Positions 8,448-16,723 are shown, counted from the stretch's first letter. The stretch: 64,000 nucleotides of DNA from Halosimplex carlsbadense 2-9-1 (GCF_000337455.1 NZ_AOIU01000008.1:67423-131422); one strand, 5' to 3'. Program-made: numbers and translations. Notes: generated by a model not told the origin, from the sequence alone.

Positions 8448-10415
8448 CTACTCGTCCAGTTCGTCGCCGCGAGTGACGCCGGTCACCTCGAAGCGGGCGC
8501 CGCCGGCCTCGCTCTCGGTCGCTCGCACCTCCCAGCCGTGGGCGTCGGCGATCTCGGCGACGATGGCGAGCCCGAAGCCGGTCCCACCCTCGTCGTTCGA
8601 CACGCCGCGTTCGAACACTCGCCCGCGCACGTCCTCGGGGATCCCGGGGCCGTCGTCCTCGATGTAGAACCCGGGGTCGCTCTCCGCGAGCGTGCCGACG
8701 CGAACGGTGACGTGGTCGGCGTCGTCGGCCTCCGGCCGACTGCTCGTGGAACCGTGTTCCACGCTGTCCTGCTGAGCCTGCGAAGCAGGGCTCGTCGAGC
8801 TGTGCTCGACGGCGTCGTCGGCCCCTGGCTCACTGCTCGTGGAACCGTGTTCCACGGCGTTCCGGTAGCAGTTCTCAAACAGACGTCCGAGGCGGTCGGC
8901 GTCGCCCCGGATCGAGTACGCCCAGTCGGTCGCCAGCGTCGCCCCGCCGGTGTCGACGGCGTCCCAGGCGGTCTCGGCCTGGTCCGCCCCGGTGATCCAC
9001 TCGAGTTCGTCGATGTGGCTCCCCTCCCGAGCGTAGGTGAGCACTTCGTCGACGATGGCCTCGATGCGGTCGTGCATCTCCTCGACCTCCTCGAGTTCCG
9101 ACTCGTCGCCCGACCGCCAGTACAGCTCCAGGCGACTCTGGGCGACGTTGAGCGGGTTGCGCAGGTCGTGGCTGAGGATGCCGGCGAACTCCTCTAACCG
9201 TTCGTTCTGGCGGTCGAGTTCGCGCTCGCGGCGTTTCTGCTCGCTCACGTCGACGGTGACGCCGACGATGCCGCGAGCGCGGCCCTCCTCGTCGTACCAC
9301 GGCGCCTTGGTAGTCTGGAAGAAGAGATCCTGACCGTTGGGCGGCTGGGCGTGCTCGATCCGGTCGCGGATCGGCTCGCCGCTCTCGATGACCGACCGGT
9401 CGTCGGCGACCGCCTCGGCGGCGTTGTCCACCTCGTAGAGGTCGAAGTCCGTCTTCCCGAGCACGTCCTCGGGGGTGTGGAGGATCTTCCCCTCGGGCGA
9501 TTCGATGAACGGCTCGACCACGTCCTCGCTGACGAGGACGTGGCGGCCCTCGGTGTCCTTGAAGTACACCGACATCGGGACGTGGTCGACCAGCGAGCGC
9601 AGCATCGCGGCCTCGTCGCGGGCGAGCGGGTCGGCCTCGCGTCCGGATTCCGGTGAGGGAACGTTGGCGACGAGATAGCCGGAGCCCGTGCGCTCGTCTA
9701 CGAGCAGGTCGACCTCCGTCTTGAACGCGACCCCGTCGGCGTCGGTACAGTGCCACTCGCGGGTCTCGTAGTTGCCGCCCCGCGCGCGTTCGAGCATCGT
9801 CTCGACCGGGTCCGCGTCCGGGTCCATCCACTCCAGATGCTCCTCGCCGTCGGCGCCGCGACCCTGGCCGCGAAGCTCCTCGGTGATGTCGGTCACGAGC
9901 AGGTCCCGGACCGTCGCGTCGGTCAGGTCGGCCGGCTCCCACCCCCACCGCTCGTAGAACCGCTCGTTGGCGTCGCGGAGCGCCAGCGTCTCGGGGTCGA
10001 ACTCGACGACGGCCTCGTCGGCGAAGTCGGCGAGGCGCCACGCGGTGGCAGACGAGGCGCGGTCGGCGAGTCGTTCGACCTGCACCGGGAGCACCGTCGC
10101 GAGGTCGTCGCTCGGCTGGACGTGGGCGGCGCGTGCGTCGTCGACGATCCGCTCGAGGACCGACCGCTCCAGCCCCTCGGCGACGACGACGACCGCGGCC
10201 GCGCAGTCGGCCTCCCTGGTCCACTCGTAGTCCGCGCTCGACGGACAGACGATGCAATCGACCTCGGTCGTCGACCCGTCGACGAGCGTGTCGAGTCCCC
10301 CGTGTTCGACGACGGCGACGGCGTCGTCCCCCGACAACACCGCCGCGAGCCGCTCGCGGTCCTCGGGCGCCCCGACGACCGCAGTCCTGACTGGTTCGTC
10401 CCGCGTCCCCTGCAT
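8448..10415 (-). CDS. PAS-domain sensor histidine kinase with palindromic repeat insert (kinase 1)
   Basis: 655 aa and no membrane segment, so probably a cytoplasmic sensor. The N-terminal ~125 residues look like a degenerate receiver-type fold without a clear phospho-acceptor. Two PAS regions follow (about 130-265 and 272-400, the second with MSVYFKDTEGRHVL). The HisKA motif is ILSHDLRNPLN (His near 416). The HATPase has N-box NAVEHG (about 520), DDGPGIPEDVRGRVFERG (about 587) and GTGFGLAI. Between the N-box and the next beta strand about 48 residues are inserted, made of repeats of the type VEHGSTSS, encoded by a palindrome array. A TATA-like GGTATTTC lies ~29 nt upstream. Its paralogue is directly upstream on the same strand. 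Confidence 0.9.
   Translation of the reverse strand: MQGTRDEPVRTAVVGAPEDRERLAAVLSGDDAVAVVEHGGLDTLVDGSTTEVDCIVCPSSADYEWTREADCAAAVVVVAEGLERSVLERIVDDARAAHVQPSDDLATVLPVQVERLADRASSATAWRLADFADEAVVEFDPETLALRDANERFYERWGWEPADLTDATVRDLLVTDITEELRGQGRGADGEEHLEWMDPDADPVETMLERARGGNYETREWHCTDADGVAFKTEVDLLVDERTGSGYLVANVPSPESGREADPLARDEAAMLRSLVDHVPMSVYFKDTEGRHVLVSEDVVEPFIESPEGKILHTPEDVLGKTDFDLYEVDNAAEAVADDRSVIESGEPIRDRIEHAQPPNGQDLFFQTTKAPWYDEEGRARGIVGVTVDVSEQKRRERELDRQNERLEEFAGILSHDLRNPLNVAQSRLELYWRSGDESELEEVEEMHDRIEAIVDEVLTYAREGSHIDELEWITGADQAETAWDAVDTGGATLATDWAYSIRGDADRLGRLFENCYRNAVEHGSTSSEPGADDAVEHSSTSPASQAQQDSVEHGSTSSRPEADDADHVTVRVGTLAESDPGFYIEDDGPGIPEDVRGRVFERGVSNDEGGTGFGLAIVAEIADAHGWEVRATESEAGGARFEVTGVTRGDELDE
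8724..8856. repeat. Array of short palindromes inside the kinase 1 ATPase domain
   Basis: Perfect inverted repeats with 3-nt loops are seen. GTCGGCC-TCC-GGCCGAC is at 8724-8740. CGTGGAAC-CGT-GTTCCACG occurs at 8745-8763 and again at 8838-8856. CGTCGAGC-TGT-GCTCGACG is at 8793-8811. Between them lie CCTGC-GAA-GCAGG (8777-8789) and a decayed copy near 8817-8833. The unit spacing is 45-48 nt and the reading frame is kept. Confidence 0.85.
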
Positions 10416-10438
10416 TGGACCCGTCTTCGCTCGGCCCT

Positions 10439-10446
10439 GTGAAATA
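10439..10446 (-). promoter_or_regulatory. TATA-like element of kinase 1
   Basis: The minus strand reads GGTATTTC, centred about 29 nt before the ATG. This matches a leaderless haloarchaeal promoter. Confidence 0.5.
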
Positions 10447-10530
10447 CCTCCCGACGGGACAGTCGCGCTCGAAATGTGAATCTTCGATGGGGTCCGGGAC
10501 GACAGCGCCGAGGGTGTGCCGGCGACGCCC

Positions 10531-12591
10531 TCAGACGTCGTCGCCGCGGGGGACGCCGCGGAACTCGAAGCGGGCGCCGCCGTCGTCGCTCTCGGTTGCC
10601 CGTACCTCCCAGCCGTGCGCCTCGGCGATCTCGCGGACGATAGCGAGCCCGAAGCCGGTTCCCTCCGCGGCGCTCGTCACGCCGCGCTCGAAGACCGTCC
10701 CGGGGTCGTCGATCCGGATCCCCGGCCCGTTGTCCTCGACGTAGAACCCGGGGTCGGGATCCGCGAGCGTGCCGACGCGGACGGTCAGGTCTCGGCCGGC
10801 GAGCGCGGACGCGTCGCCGTCGTCGTCCCCTGGCCCACTGCTCGTCGAGCCGTGTTCGGTGGCGTCGTCGGCCTCCGGCCGACTGCTCGTGGAACCGTGC
10901 TCGACGGCGTCCTGCTGAGCTTGCGAATCAGGGCTCGTGGAACCGTGTTCCACGGCGTCCTCGGGAGCTTGCGACCGAGGGCTCGTCGAGCCGTGCTCGA
11001 CGGCGTTCCGGAAGGTGTTCTCGAACAGGCGGGCCAGCCGGTCGGGGTCGGCCTCGATGGCGTGGGTCCAGTCCTGTTCGAGCGTCGCCGCGCCGGTGTC
11101 GACGCTCCCCCAGGCGCGGGCGGCGACCGCGGCGCCGTCGAACCACTCGGTCTCCTCGACGCGGCTGCCCTCGCGGGCGTAGTCGAGCACGTCGCCGATG
11201 ATGGCACCGATACGGTCGTGCATCTCCGCGACCACGTCGAGTTCCGACTCGTCGCCCGTCTGGCGGTAGAGGTCGAGCCGGCCCTCGGCGACGTTGAGCG
11301 GATTGCGCAGGTCGTGGCTGAGGATGCCGGCGAACTCCTCGAGCCGTTCGTTCTGGCGGTCGAGTTCGCGCTCGCGGCGCTTCCGGTCGGTGATGTCGAC
11401 GGTGATGCCGACGATACCCTGCAGGCGCCCGTCGTCGTCGTACCACGGCGCCTTGTTCGTCGAGAACCACAGGTCGCTGCCGTGGGGCGGCTGGACGTGT
11501 TTCTCCTCGCCCCGCAGGGGCTCGCCCGTCTCCATGATGCGCTCGTTGTCGGCGGTCGCCCGCTCGGCCATGTCGACGGTGTACAGGTCGAAGTACGTCT
11601 TCCCGAGCACGTCCTCGGGCGTGTGCATGATCTTCCCGTCGGTCCCCTCGATGAACGGCTCGACGAGGTCCTCGCTGACGCGGACGTGGCGGCCTCGTCG
11701 GTCCTCGAAGTACACCGACATCGGAACGTGTTCCATGACCGAGCGCAGCATCGCGCCGTCGTCGTGGTCGGTGTCCTGGCCGGCCGAGTCGGGCACCGAC
11801 GCGAGCAGATAGCCGATCCCCGTCGAGCGGTCGGCGACGACTTCGACCTCGCTTTTGAACGCGCCGTCGACACCGGTGCAGTGCCACTCGCGGCGCTCGA
11901 AGTCGCCGGTCAGCGCGCCCGCGACGAACGTCTCGACCGGGTCCGCCTCGGTCCCGTCGATCCACTCCAGGTCCGCCTCGCCGGGCTCGCCTCGGCCCCG
12001 ACCGCGGTGTTCGTGGGTGAGGTCCGTCTCCCGGAGGTCGGCCAGCGTCGCCGTCTCCAGATCGGCCTCCGAGAGCGCCCACTGTTCGAGGAAGGCGTCG
12101 TTGGCCTCGCGGACCGCGTGGCTGTCGAGGTCGAAGGAGACGACGGCGTCGCCCGACCGGTCCGCGAGGCGCCAGCCCACCTCGTCGCGCTCGCGCTCGA
12201 CGAACTCGTCCACCCGCGTGCGGACCACTCGCCCGGTGTGGCGGTCCTCGCCCACGTACGCCGCCGCCGGGTCGTCCAGCACCCGGTCGAGCGTGGCCCC
12301 GTCGATCCCCTCGCCGCCCGGGTCGAGGACGACCACCGGGACCGTCCGGTCGACCTCGCGGACCGCGTCGTAGCCGCCCGCGCCCGTCCCGCAGACCAGA
12401 CAGTCCGCGCTCGACTCGACCGCTTCCCGAACCGACCCGAGCCCGTCTCGGGTCGGCTCGTCGCCGTCGCCAGACGGCGCCCCCAGCGAGAGGGTGGCGT
12501 CGGACGCCAGCGCGTCGGCGGCGGCGTCGCGAACCACCGGGTCCTCCGCGACCACCGCGACCCGCGCCGAGGTGTCACCGAATCGGGACAT
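10531..12591 (-). CDS. PAS-domain sensor histidine kinase with palindromic repeat insert (kinase 2)
   Basis: 686 aa, a clear paralogue of the downstream kinase with the same domain order. A degenerate receiver-like N-terminus is followed by PAS regions (about 135-275 and 285-405, with MSVYFEDRRGRHV). HisKA has ILSHDLRNPLN (His near 422). The HATPase has NAVEHG (about 529), EDNGPGI and GTGFGLAI. About 60 residues built of four EHGSTS units are inserted after the N-box. The ATG at 12591 is preceded by TTTATGAT about 29 nt upstream. A longer frame continues upstream, but this start gives the leaderless promoter. No membrane helix and no cognate regulator lie next to it. The signal is unknown. 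Confidence 0.9.
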   Translation of the reverse strand: MSRFGDTSARVAVVAEDPVVRDAAADALASDATLSLGAPSGDGDEPTRDGLGSVREAVESSADCLVCGTGAGGYDAVREVDRTVPVVVLDPGGEGIDGATLDRVLDDPAAAYVGEDRHTGRVVRTRVDEFVERERDEVGWRLADRSGDAVVSFDLDSHAVREANDAFLEQWALSEADLETATLADLRETDLTHEHRGRGRGEPGEADLEWIDGTEADPVETFVAGALTGDFERREWHCTGVDGAFKSEVEVVADRSTGIGYLLASVPDSAGQDTDHDDGAMLRSVMEHVPMSVYFEDRRGRHVRVSEDLVEPFIEGTDGKIMHTPEDVLGKTYFDLYTVDMAERATADNERIMETGEPLRGEEKHVQPPHGSDLWFSTNKAPWYDDDGRLQGIVGITVDITDRKRRERELDRQNERLEEFAGILSHDLRNPLNVAEGRLDLYRQTGDESELDVVAEMHDRIGAIIGDVLDYAREGSRVEETEWFDGAAVAARAWGSVDTGAATLEQDWTHAIEADPDRLARLFENTFRNAVEHGSTSPRSQAPEDAVEHGSTSPDSQAQQDAVEHGSTSSRPEADDATEHGSTSSGPGDDDGDASALAGRDLTVRVGTLADPDPGFYVEDNGPGIRIDDPGTVFERGVTSAAEGTGFGLAIVREIAEAHGWEVRATESDDGGARFEFRGVPRGDDV
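10827..11002. repeat. Array of short palindromes inside the kinase 2 ATPase domain
   Basis: The same family as in kinase 1. GTCGGCC-TCC-GGCCGAC is at 10867-10883, CGTGGAAC-CGT-GTTCCACG at 10936-10954 and CGTCGAGC-CGT-GCTCGACG at 10984-11002. Decayed or hybrid copies lie at about 10843-10858 and 10887-10905. Between units there are longer-loop inverted repeats, such as CCTCGG/CCGAGG at 10959-10980. All copies are in frame. Confidence 0.85.
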
Positions 12592-12684
12592 GGCGCCGTC
12601 TATGCCGGTTCGTATCATAAACGTGGTGCATGGTTGCACGGAAGTCCAGTCGACGAGCGGCCCGGTCGGCGGGATCGAACCGCC

Positions 12685-12690
12685 TATATT
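12685..12690 (+). promoter_or_regulatory. TATA box of the RHH regulator / VUT transporter pair
   Basis: TATATT is centred 28 nt before the ATG at 12716, giving a leaderless start. Confidence 0.6.
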
Positions 12691-12715
12691 CCTCTGGGAA
12701 CCCCTGGATAATATC

Positions 12716-12892
12716 ATGCCCAAGATAAGCGTGGAGGTGCCCCAGGAGTTGCTGGACGACATGGACGAACACGTCGGGGAGGACGGCAAGTTCGTCAACC
12801 GCAGCGAGGCGATCCGCGCCTCGATGCGCAAGACGCTCGACATGCTCGACGACATCGACGCCCGACAGGGCCGCCTCGACGAGGAGCGATGA
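12716..12892 (+). CDS. Ribbon-helix-helix (CopG/NikR-type) DNA-binding protein
   Basis: 58 aa. The N-terminal beta strand (PKISVEVPQELLDDMDEHV) and the helix pair (FVNRSEAIRASMRKTLDML) match the CopG/Arc ribbon-helix-helix fold, with the SEAIR turn typical of archaeal RHH proteins. It should bind DNA as a dimer. Its stop overlaps the start of the downstream VUT transporter (ATGA), so it may be a local regulator co-expressed with it. The target is unknown. Confidence 0.85.
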   Translation: MPKISVEVPQELLDDMDEHVGEDGKFVNRSEAIRASMRKTLDMLDDIDARQGRLDEER

Positions 12893-13602
12893 GCGAGCCG
12901 CGTCCCGCGCTCTCGCCGGTGCAGGTCGGCCTGATCGGCCTGTTCGTCACCGCCATCGTCACCGCGCAGTTGACCGCCTCGAAGCTGCTGATGTTCCAGC
13001 TCCCCTTTCAGCTCCCCCTCGCTGGCGGCGCGCTGGTCCTCCCGGGCGCGGCGCTGGCGTACGCGGTGACCTTCTTCGCATCCGACTGCTACTCGGAGCT
13101 GTACGGCCGCAAGGCCGCAACCGTCGTCGTCAACGTCGGCTTCCTGATGAACGTCGTCATGCTCGTGCTCGTCTGGAGCACCATCGAGGCGCCGGCGCTT
13201 CCCCAGTCCGCCCCCGGACAGATCGACCTCGCCGCCTTCCGGAGCGTGCTGGGGTCGAGCACCGCCATCGTCGTCGCCAGCCTCTCGGCGTACGTCGTCA
13301 GCCAGAACTGGGACGTGTTCGCCTTCCACTGGATCCGCGAGGCCACCGACGGCGACCACCTCTGGCTGCGTAACGTCGGCTCGACCGCGACCAGTCAACT
13401 CATCGACACCGTCATTTTCATCCTCGTCGGGTTCGTCCTCCTCGGTTCGACATCCCTGTCGGGCGCCGTCACCCTCATCGCCGGCCAGTATCTCTTCAAA
13501 CTGTTCGTCGCCGTCGCCGACACTCCCTTCGTCTACGCCGTCGTCGGCGCCGTCCGTTCGGGGGAGTCCGCCTCCGCGACCGCCTACTCCCGACCCGACT
13601 GA
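12889..13602 (+). CDS. VUT family (YhhQ-type) queuosine/archaeosine precursor transporter
   Basis: 237 aa with about six hydrophobic spans. It shows the family pattern FVTAIVTAQLTASKLLMF near the N-terminus, FFASDCYSELYGRKAA (about 62-77) and SQNWDVFAFHWIR. The YhhQ/VUT family imports 7-deazaguanine precursors such as preQ0 in bacteria. In archaea the plausible use is archaeosine tRNA modification. The start overlaps the RHH gene by 4 nt (ATGA), so the two are translationally coupled. Confidence 0.88.
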   Translation: MSEPRPALSPVQVGLIGLFVTAIVTAQLTASKLLMFQLPFQLPLAGGALVLPGAALAYAVTFFASDCYSELYGRKAATVVVNVGFLMNVVMLVLVWSTIEAPALPQSAPGQIDLAAFRSVLGSSTAIVVASLSAYVVSQNWDVFAFHWIREATDGDHLWLRNVGSTATSQLIDTVIFILVGFVLLGSTSLSGAVTLIAGQYLFKLFVAVADTPFVYAVVGAVRSGESASATAYSRPD

Positions 13603-13659
13603 GCGCGCGTTCGTGTTCGATTCCGGTACTGAGGCGTGCGTCGAGTGACCGCGACCGTA

Positions 13660-13757
13660 CTCGACAGTGAGCGCTGAAAGCCCTCGCCGCGCTCGCTAGC
13701 TGTCGTATCTACCGCAGTCGACGGCAAGTGCTGAAGGTTGTCGCACGGCTACGGGCA
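13660..13757. repeat. Degenerate 57-nt tandem repeat, possible fold-back element remnant
   Basis: This lies in the short gap between two genes. A stretch starting near 13660 (CGACAGTGAGCGCTGAAAG) is partly repeated from about 13718 (CGACGGCAAGTGCTGAAGG). The first copy carries TGAAAGCCC followed by CGCTCG, resembling the inverted-repeat core of the element at 38.5 kb. No ORF or tRNA is seen here. Confidence 0.3.
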
Positions 13758-13783
13758 AGCGCGGATGCCGAGAGAAACGGATG

Positions 13784-14335
13784 TCACTCGGGGTCGACGC
13801 CGAGCGCGTCGAACGCGCGGGGCGGGTCGCCGTCCATCCGGCCGAGGAGGTCGACGACGCGGTCGCGGGACTCGGCGCCGACGGTGACGTGGACGACGCC
13901 CTCGCCGGGCTGGCCGTAGCAGACGCTCGCGCCGTCGGGCGCGGCGGCGATAGCGGGGAGCGCGGCCAGGTCCTCCTCGCCGTCGACGCGGACGAGCGTC
14001 CGCTCGTCGGTCGCGAGCGCGTCGGTCAGCGCGTCCAGCAGCGCGGCGGTGAGCGTCCCGGGCGGGTTCTCGATGGCGCGGACGCGGTCGAAGCGGTCGT
14101 CCTCGATGCCGTCGCTGACCTCGTCGTCGACGGCGACGCGCTCGGTGCGCTCGTCGACGAAGGCCAGGTCGGGCACCCGGCCCGCGTCGAGGGTGTGGTA
14201 GGTGACGATGTCGCCGACGGTGACGAGCGGGTCGCCGGCGGCGTCGAGAACGGCGGCCGTGTCGGTGGAAACGGGGCCGAACGGGTCTTTGAGCTCCGAA
14301 CGGAGCGCGGACTGGAGTTCGAGGACGACGGTCAC
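13784..14335 (-). CDS. GTP-dependent dephospho-CoA kinase (DUF359 family)
   Basis: 183 aa from a GTG start. The family signature is seen in GDIVTYHTLDAG (about 41-52), LAFVDERTERV (DXKT-like region) and the conserved ENPPGTLT (about 88-95). This archaeal family phosphorylates dephospho-CoA with GTP in the last step of CoA synthesis, as shown for the Thermococcus enzyme. It is the last gene of the aIF2 gamma - PIN - rpoE1 - spt4 run, an association common in archaea, and begins 2 nt from the spt4 stop. Confidence 0.85.
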   Translation of the reverse strand: MTVVLELQSALRSELKDPFGPVSTDTAAVLDAAGDPLVTVGDIVTYHTLDAGRVPDLAFVDERTERVAVDDEVSDGIEDDRFDRVRAIENPPGTLTAALLDALTDALATDERTLVRVDGEEDLAALPAIAAAPDGASVCYGQPGEGVVHVTVGAESRDRVVDLLGRMDGDPPRAFDALGVDPE

Positions 14336-14336
14336 G

Positions 14337-14534
14337 TTAGCGGACCTTCAGCGCGTAGCGGCCGGGCTCGGTGACGCCCATCTCCTCGGCGATCTCGCTA
14401 CGGTCGGGGTGAGTGATGACGACGAAGCCCGCCCAGTCCTCCGTGAGCGACGAGGACCCACAAGAGACGCAGGTCTCGGCCTCCTCGGAGTCCTGCACGC
14501 GGTGGCACTCGCGACAGACCAGTCGGTCGGCCAT
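14337..14534 (-). CDS. spt4: Transcription elongation factor Spt4 (RpoE'')
   Basis: 65 aa. Two CxxC pairs (CREC at residues 7-10, CVSC at 22-25) form the zinc ribbon of Spt4/RpoE2. The C-terminal part (WAGFVVITHPDRSEIAEEMG) matches the NGN-binding face. Spt4 pairs with Spt5 on RNA polymerase for processivity. The ATG overlaps the rpoE1 stop by 1 nt, so the genes are co-translated. Confidence 0.93.
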   Translation of the reverse strand: MADRLVCRECHRVQDSEEAETCVSCGSSSLTEDWAGFVVITHPDRSEIAEEMGVTEPGRYALKVR

Positions 14535-15112
14535 CAGTCCTCACCCGCTTCCGTCGGCGCCTCGCGCTGCTGGCGCTCCTCTTCGAGCCAGCCGTGCTTG
14601 CCGAGGCCGACCTGTTTGGCGGTGAGGCCGATCTTCGAGTCCCGGGGGTTGCGCTCGTCGATGCTCTTGGTGACGATGCGCGCCCGGACGGCGTCGCCGA
14701 CCCCGAGCGTGCGGTTGGAGTCCCGCGAGGAGAGCATCTGGCCCTCCTCGTCGTAGGCGAGGTACTCGTCGGAAATTTGGGAGACGTGCAGCAGGCCGTC
14801 GACGGGGCCGATCCCGACGAACGCGCCGAAGTTGACGACCTCGACGACCTCGCCGTCGACGACCTCCTGCATCTGCGGATCGAAGGTCAGCGCGTCGAAC
14901 TCGGCGGTGAAGTAGACCCCTTCCTGTCCGGGGACGACCGCTCCCTCGCCGATGTCGTGGACGTCGATCACCGAGACGACCGAGCCCACGTCTTCGTCCA
15001 TCCGTCCCTCGAGCTTGTCCTGCAGGAGCCGTTTGACCAGCCCCGGCGTCACCTCGGCCAGGTGCGCCGGCGGCACTTCGACCGTGTCGCGGAGTGTAAC
15101 CCGTTTGTACAT
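14534..15112 (-). CDS. rpoE1: DNA-directed RNA polymerase subunit Rpo7 (RpoE')
   Basis: 192 aa. The N-terminal Rpb7 domain (MYKRVTLRDTVEVPPAHL) is followed by an S1/OB domain from about residue 82 (GEVVEVVNFGAFVGIGPVDG, then LLHVSQIS). It forms the polymerase stalk with Rpo4 and binds nascent RNA. The C-terminal tail (LGKHGWLEEERQQREA) is typical for haloarchaeal orthologues. It lies 1 nt from the PIN gene upstream and overlaps spt4 downstream. Confidence 0.95.
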   Translation of the reverse strand: MYKRVTLRDTVEVPPAHLAEVTPGLVKRLLQDKLEGRMDEDVGSVVSVIDVHDIGEGAVVPGQEGVYFTAEFDALTFDPQMQEVVDGEVVEVVNFGAFVGIGPVDGLLHVSQISDEYLAYDEEGQMLSSRDSNRTLGVGDAVRARIVTKSIDERNPRDSKIGLTAKQVGLGKHGWLEEERQQREAPTEAGED

Positions 15113-15113
15113 G

Positions 15114-15494
15114 TTATGGTTGAGTGACTGTGAGTTTGTTCTCGGCCCGTAAACTAACTACCGGAACGCCGGCGTCGAGCAGCCGGCGCTTGAGCGGACC
15201 GTCGTTCGTGACCGCGTGCGTTACCGCCTCCCGCCCGGCGACCTCGACCACCGCGTCGTCGGCGTAGCCCTCCTCGTGGCCGACCGACTCACAGCGGTCG
15301 GCCGCGAGATCCAGCCCGACGCTGGCCGCCGTCGCCTCTTTGCCCCGCCCGTCGGCGAGCTTCGCGAGTTCGTCGCGGACCGCGTCGGGGACGAGCAACT
15401 CGTCGTCCCCCAGCAGCCGCTCGATCTCCTCGAACACGCGAACGTCGCATTCGACGGGCATCATCAGTGCGTTCGTGTCCATGACGACGCTCAT
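15114..15494 (-). CDS. PIN-domain protein of the Fcf1/Utp24 type
   Basis: 126 aa. It begins with the PIN acid MDTNALMMP (Asp near residue 6), followed by [15 protein letters not shown] (Glu near 42), DDAVVEVA (about 79-86) and [18 protein letters not shown] (Asp near 97). These acids match the PIN nuclease metal site. In archaea this gene sits between aIF2 gamma and rpoE1 and is related to Fcf1/Utp24, which cuts pre-rRNA, so a role in 16S rRNA processing is plausible. The start overlaps the end of the aIF2 gamma gene (ATGA). Confidence 0.85.
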   Translation of the reverse strand: MSVVMDTNALMMPVECDVRVFEEIERLLGDDELLVPDAVRDELAKLADGRGKEATAASVGLDLAADRCESVGHEEGYADDAVVEVAGREAVTHAVTNDGPLKRRLLDAGVPVVSLRAENKLTVTQP

Positions 15495-16723
15495 TCCCGC
15501 AGCGTGCCGATCCCGATGAGCCGCCAGCGGCCGCCCAGCCGTCGGTTGATGGCGATCTTCGCGCCCTCGCGAGCGCAGACCGGTCGCTGGAGCGCGACCT
15601 CGGCCTCGCCGCCGCGAGCGCTGGTGACCGAGCCGACCGTCGTGGCCGTGCCGATGGTCATCATCAGCGGCTCACCCGTCGAGATCTCCTCGACCTCGCC
15701 GGCGTTCTCGCCGACGATGCGGTCGAGCAGATCGACGTCCATCGTGAACTGCTCGTGGGTCGGCGGCAGGCTCCCCGGCGGTCCCGCGACCTGCCCGGCG
15801 AGCGCGTCGCCTTTCGTGATCGAGGGGTCGAGCCCGGTACCGACGCCCAACAGCCCGCCGGGCGTGGCCGTCTCGACGGTGTCGCCGCCCGCCTGCAGCG
15901 ACCTGACGGTCGTCTCGACGGGCTGCCACTCGGTCTGGCCGCCCTCGTCGACCTCGCGGCCGGGGCGGAGCTGGATCTCGTCGTCCGCTTCGAGTTCGCC
16001 CCGGACGAGCGAGCCGCCGAGCACGCCGCCCAGCAGCGAGTCCCAGGTCGTGCCGGGACGGTTGATGTCGAAACTGCGCGCGACGAGCATCTCCGCGTCG
16101 GCGTCGGGGTCCCGGTCGGGCGTCGGAATCTCCCGCTCGACGGCGTCGATCAGCAGATCCATGTTGACTCCCTGCCCGGCGCTGATCGGGACGATAGGGG
16201 CGTCCTCGGCGACGGTGCCCTCGACGAACTCCTGGATCTGCTCGTAGCTCTCGCGGGCCTGTTCGGCGTCGACCAGGTCGATCTTGTTCTGGGCGACGAC
16301 GATGTTGTCGATGCCGATGATGTCCAGCGCCATCAGGTGTTCCTCGGTCTGTGCCTGCGGGACGTCCTCGTTGGCGCTGACCACCAGCACCGCACCGTCC
16401 ATGATCGCCGCGCCGGAGAGCATCGTCGCCATCAGCGTCTCGTGACCCGGCGCGTCCACGAACGAGACCGTGCGCAGCACGTCCGTCTCCGTGTCGTGGT
16501 CGCCACAGGTCTCCTCGACGGTGTAGGCGTCGGGCACCTCACCCTCCGGACACTGCCGGAAGGTCGCGTCGGCGTAGCCGAGACGGATCGAGATCCCGCG
16601 TTTCATCTCTTCGGAGTGCTGGTCCGTCCATTCGCCCGAGAGCGCTTGCACCAGCGTCGTCTTGCCGTGGTCGACGTGACCGACGAGTCCGATGTTCACC
16701 TCCGGTTGTGTGTTCGTCGTCAT
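15491..16723 (-). CDS. eif2g: Translation initiation factor aIF2, gamma subunit
   Basis: 410 aa, the usual length. The GTPase motifs are G1 [10 protein letters not shown] (about 15-24), G3 DAPGHE (about 94-99) and G4 NKIDLV. The EF-Tu-like domains II and III follow, ending in [19 protein letters not shown]. aIF2 gamma carries Met-tRNAi to the small ribosomal subunit with the alpha and beta subunits, which are not in this window. The zinc-knuckle insert before G3 keeps only two cysteines (QCPEG and ETCGD). The ATG at 16723 was chosen over the longer frame because the protein then starts like the family ([20 protein letters not shown]). A TATA-like TTTATCAG lies about 47 nt upstream, so a short leader is likely. 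Confidence 0.95.
   Translation of the reverse strand: MTTNTQPEVNIGLVGHVDHGKTTLVQALSGEWTDQHSEEMKRGISIRLGYADATFRQCPEGEVPDAYTVEETCGDHDTETDVLRTVSFVDAPGHETLMATMLSGAAIMDGAVLVVSANEDVPQAQTEEHLMALDIIGIDNIVVAQNKIDLVDAEQARESYEQIQEFVEGTVAEDAPIVPISAGQGVNMDLLIDAVEREIPTPDRDPDADAEMLVARSFDINRPGTTWDSLLGGVLGGSLVRGELEADDEIQLRPGREVDEGGQTEWQPVETTVRSLQAGGDTVETATPGGLLGVGTGLDPSITKGDALAGQVAGPPGSLPPTHEQFTMDVDLLDRIVGENAGEVEEISTGEPLMMTIGTATTVGSVTSARGGEAEVALQRPVCAREGAKIAINRRLGGRWRLIGIGTLRE

Noticed and set aside
8724-8856. Regularly spaced repeats in kinase 1 considered as a CRISPR array
   Set aside because: The repeats are palindromic, the intervals are themselves repeats, everything is in frame inside an ATPase domain, and no cas genes are present.
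10516-12711. 731-codon open frame on the + strand opposite kinase 2
   Set aside because: It is an antisense shadow of the kinase gene. Its Val/Arg/Gly/Pro-rich product has no motif, while the minus frame encodes clear PAS, HisKA and HATPase domains.
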